From assembly GCA_003500165.1 (NCBI GenBank), contig DNSZ01000298.1, forward strand, positions 1 through 5,753: a DNA stretch of 5,753 nt, in the 5' to 3' direction. A program made the position numbers and the translations under genes. Positions 5,266 to 5,753 of this stretch are shown piece by piece (position 1 is the first letter of the stretch; each line of letters begins with the position of its first letter). The DNA comes from Paracoccaceae bacterium (lineage in GTDB: Bacteria; Pseudomonadota; Alphaproteobacteria; Rhodobacterales; Rhodobacteraceae). The notes below the pieces were generated by a model. The model made no database searches. It was not told where the DNA came from and was given only the letters and a program-made list of their open reading frames with translations.

Positions 5266-5753
5266 TGGCGGACACCTCGTGGATGGCGCGCGTGGGCGCG
5301 CGTCTCGTGACCAACGGCTACGCGATCCTGCCGATCGCGCCGGGTACCAAGAAACCCGGCCAGTTCGCCCGCGCGGCCTGGCATGACTACCCGCAGTGGA
5401 ACCGGCATGCGAGCCGCGCCACGACCGAGTTCGAGGTCGCGACCTGGTCGACCTGGCCTGACTGCGGGGTCGGGATCGTCGGCGGCGCGGTTGCGGCACT
5501 CGACATCGACATCGCCGAGGATGGTGAGCTGGCGCTGCGCATCGAACGGCTCGCTCGCGAACGGCTGGGAGACACGCCGGCGCTCAGGATCGGAAAGCCG
5601 CCGAAGCGGCTGCTGGTCTATCGCACGCGAGAGCCCTTCGCCGGGATCCGGCGCGCGCCGCTCGAGGTGCTCTGCCTCGGGCAGCAGTTCGTGGCCTATG
5701 CCGAGCATCCCGACACCGGCCAGCCCTATGCCTGGCCGGACGAGGGGCTCGCT
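5265..5753 (+). CDS. Bifunctional DNA primase/polymerase (prim-pol), N-terminal part
   Basis: An open frame of 163 codons running off the window edge without a stop. The opening VGARLVTNGYAILPIAPGTKKPGQF (10-34) is the usual first strand and loop of the N-terminal prim-pol domain (PF09250-type). Other marks are TWSTWPDCGVGIVGGAVAALDIDI (60-83), with the acidic pair D80 and D82 expected to bind metal, KPPKRLLVYRT (111-121), and LEVLCLGQQFVAYAEHPDTGQPYAW (133-157), with H148. Such proteins start DNA synthesis by making primers and can extend them, and in phages and plasmids they are often joined to a C-terminal helicase or ATPase domain, which would lie beyond the window. ATG 5265 overlaps the DUF6511 stop (TGATG, 5263-5267) and follows GGAGGTG at 5250-5256, so it belongs to the same coupled operon. 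Met7 at 5283 is a weaker alternative start. Confidence 0.88.
   Translation, partial: MADTSWMARVGARLVTNGYAILPIAPGTKKPGQFARAAWHDYPQWNRHASRATTEFEVATWSTWPDCGVGIVGGAVAALDIDIAEDGELALRIERLARERLGDTPALRIGKPPKRLLVYRTREPFAGIRRAPLEVLCLGQQFVAYAEHPDTGQPYAWPDEGLA

Overview
The window is a GC-rich stretch with every gene on the + strand, packed end to end. It reads as the replication and recombination module of a prophage or related integrated element. The gene content (excisionase-type HTH protein, Sak4-type ATPase, DUF669 protein, Cas4-like nuclease, SF2 helicase, DUF6511 protein, prim-pol) and the strongly GC-ending codons suggest an alphaproteobacterial host, probably Rhodobacterales. That host call comes from memory of such proteins, not from a search.

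Layout: (1) 1-161, the end of a small MerR/AlpA-like helix-turn-helix protein. (2) 173-658, a conserved-looking 161-aa protein of unknown function. (3) 658-1404, a RecA-fold P-loop ATPase of the AAA_24/Sak4 type. (4) 1427-1933, a DUF669 protein. (5) 1934-2001, the only sizeable gap, which holds a strong 12-bp hairpin. (6) 2002-2367, a small helical, charged protein. (7) 2367-3311, a Cas4-like PD-(D/E)XK nuclease with four Fe-S-type cysteines and a second cysteine cluster. (8) 3305-5044, an SF2 DEAH-box helicase with a zinc ribbon. (9) 4879-5265, a DUF6511 zinc-finger protein overlapping the helicase by 166 nt. (10) 5265-5753, the N-terminal part of a prim-pol replication protein, cut by the window edge.

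Most junctions are start/stop overlaps (TGATG at 656-660, 2365-2369 and 5263-5267; ATGCTGA at 3305-3311) with Shine-Dalgarno sequences inside the upstream gene, so this is probably one translationally coupled operon. No promoter is visible. By family knowledge the genes fit together: the prim-pol primes or copies, the helicase unwinds, the Cas4-like nuclease resects ends, the Sak4-like protein anneals or pairs strands, and the DUF669 protein may protect single strands.

I see no CRISPR array, tRNA, rRNA, IS element or attachment site. The points most worth a second look are the helicase/DUF6511 overlap with two competing start sites, the extra cysteine cluster on the Cas4-like nuclease, and the intergenic hairpin.
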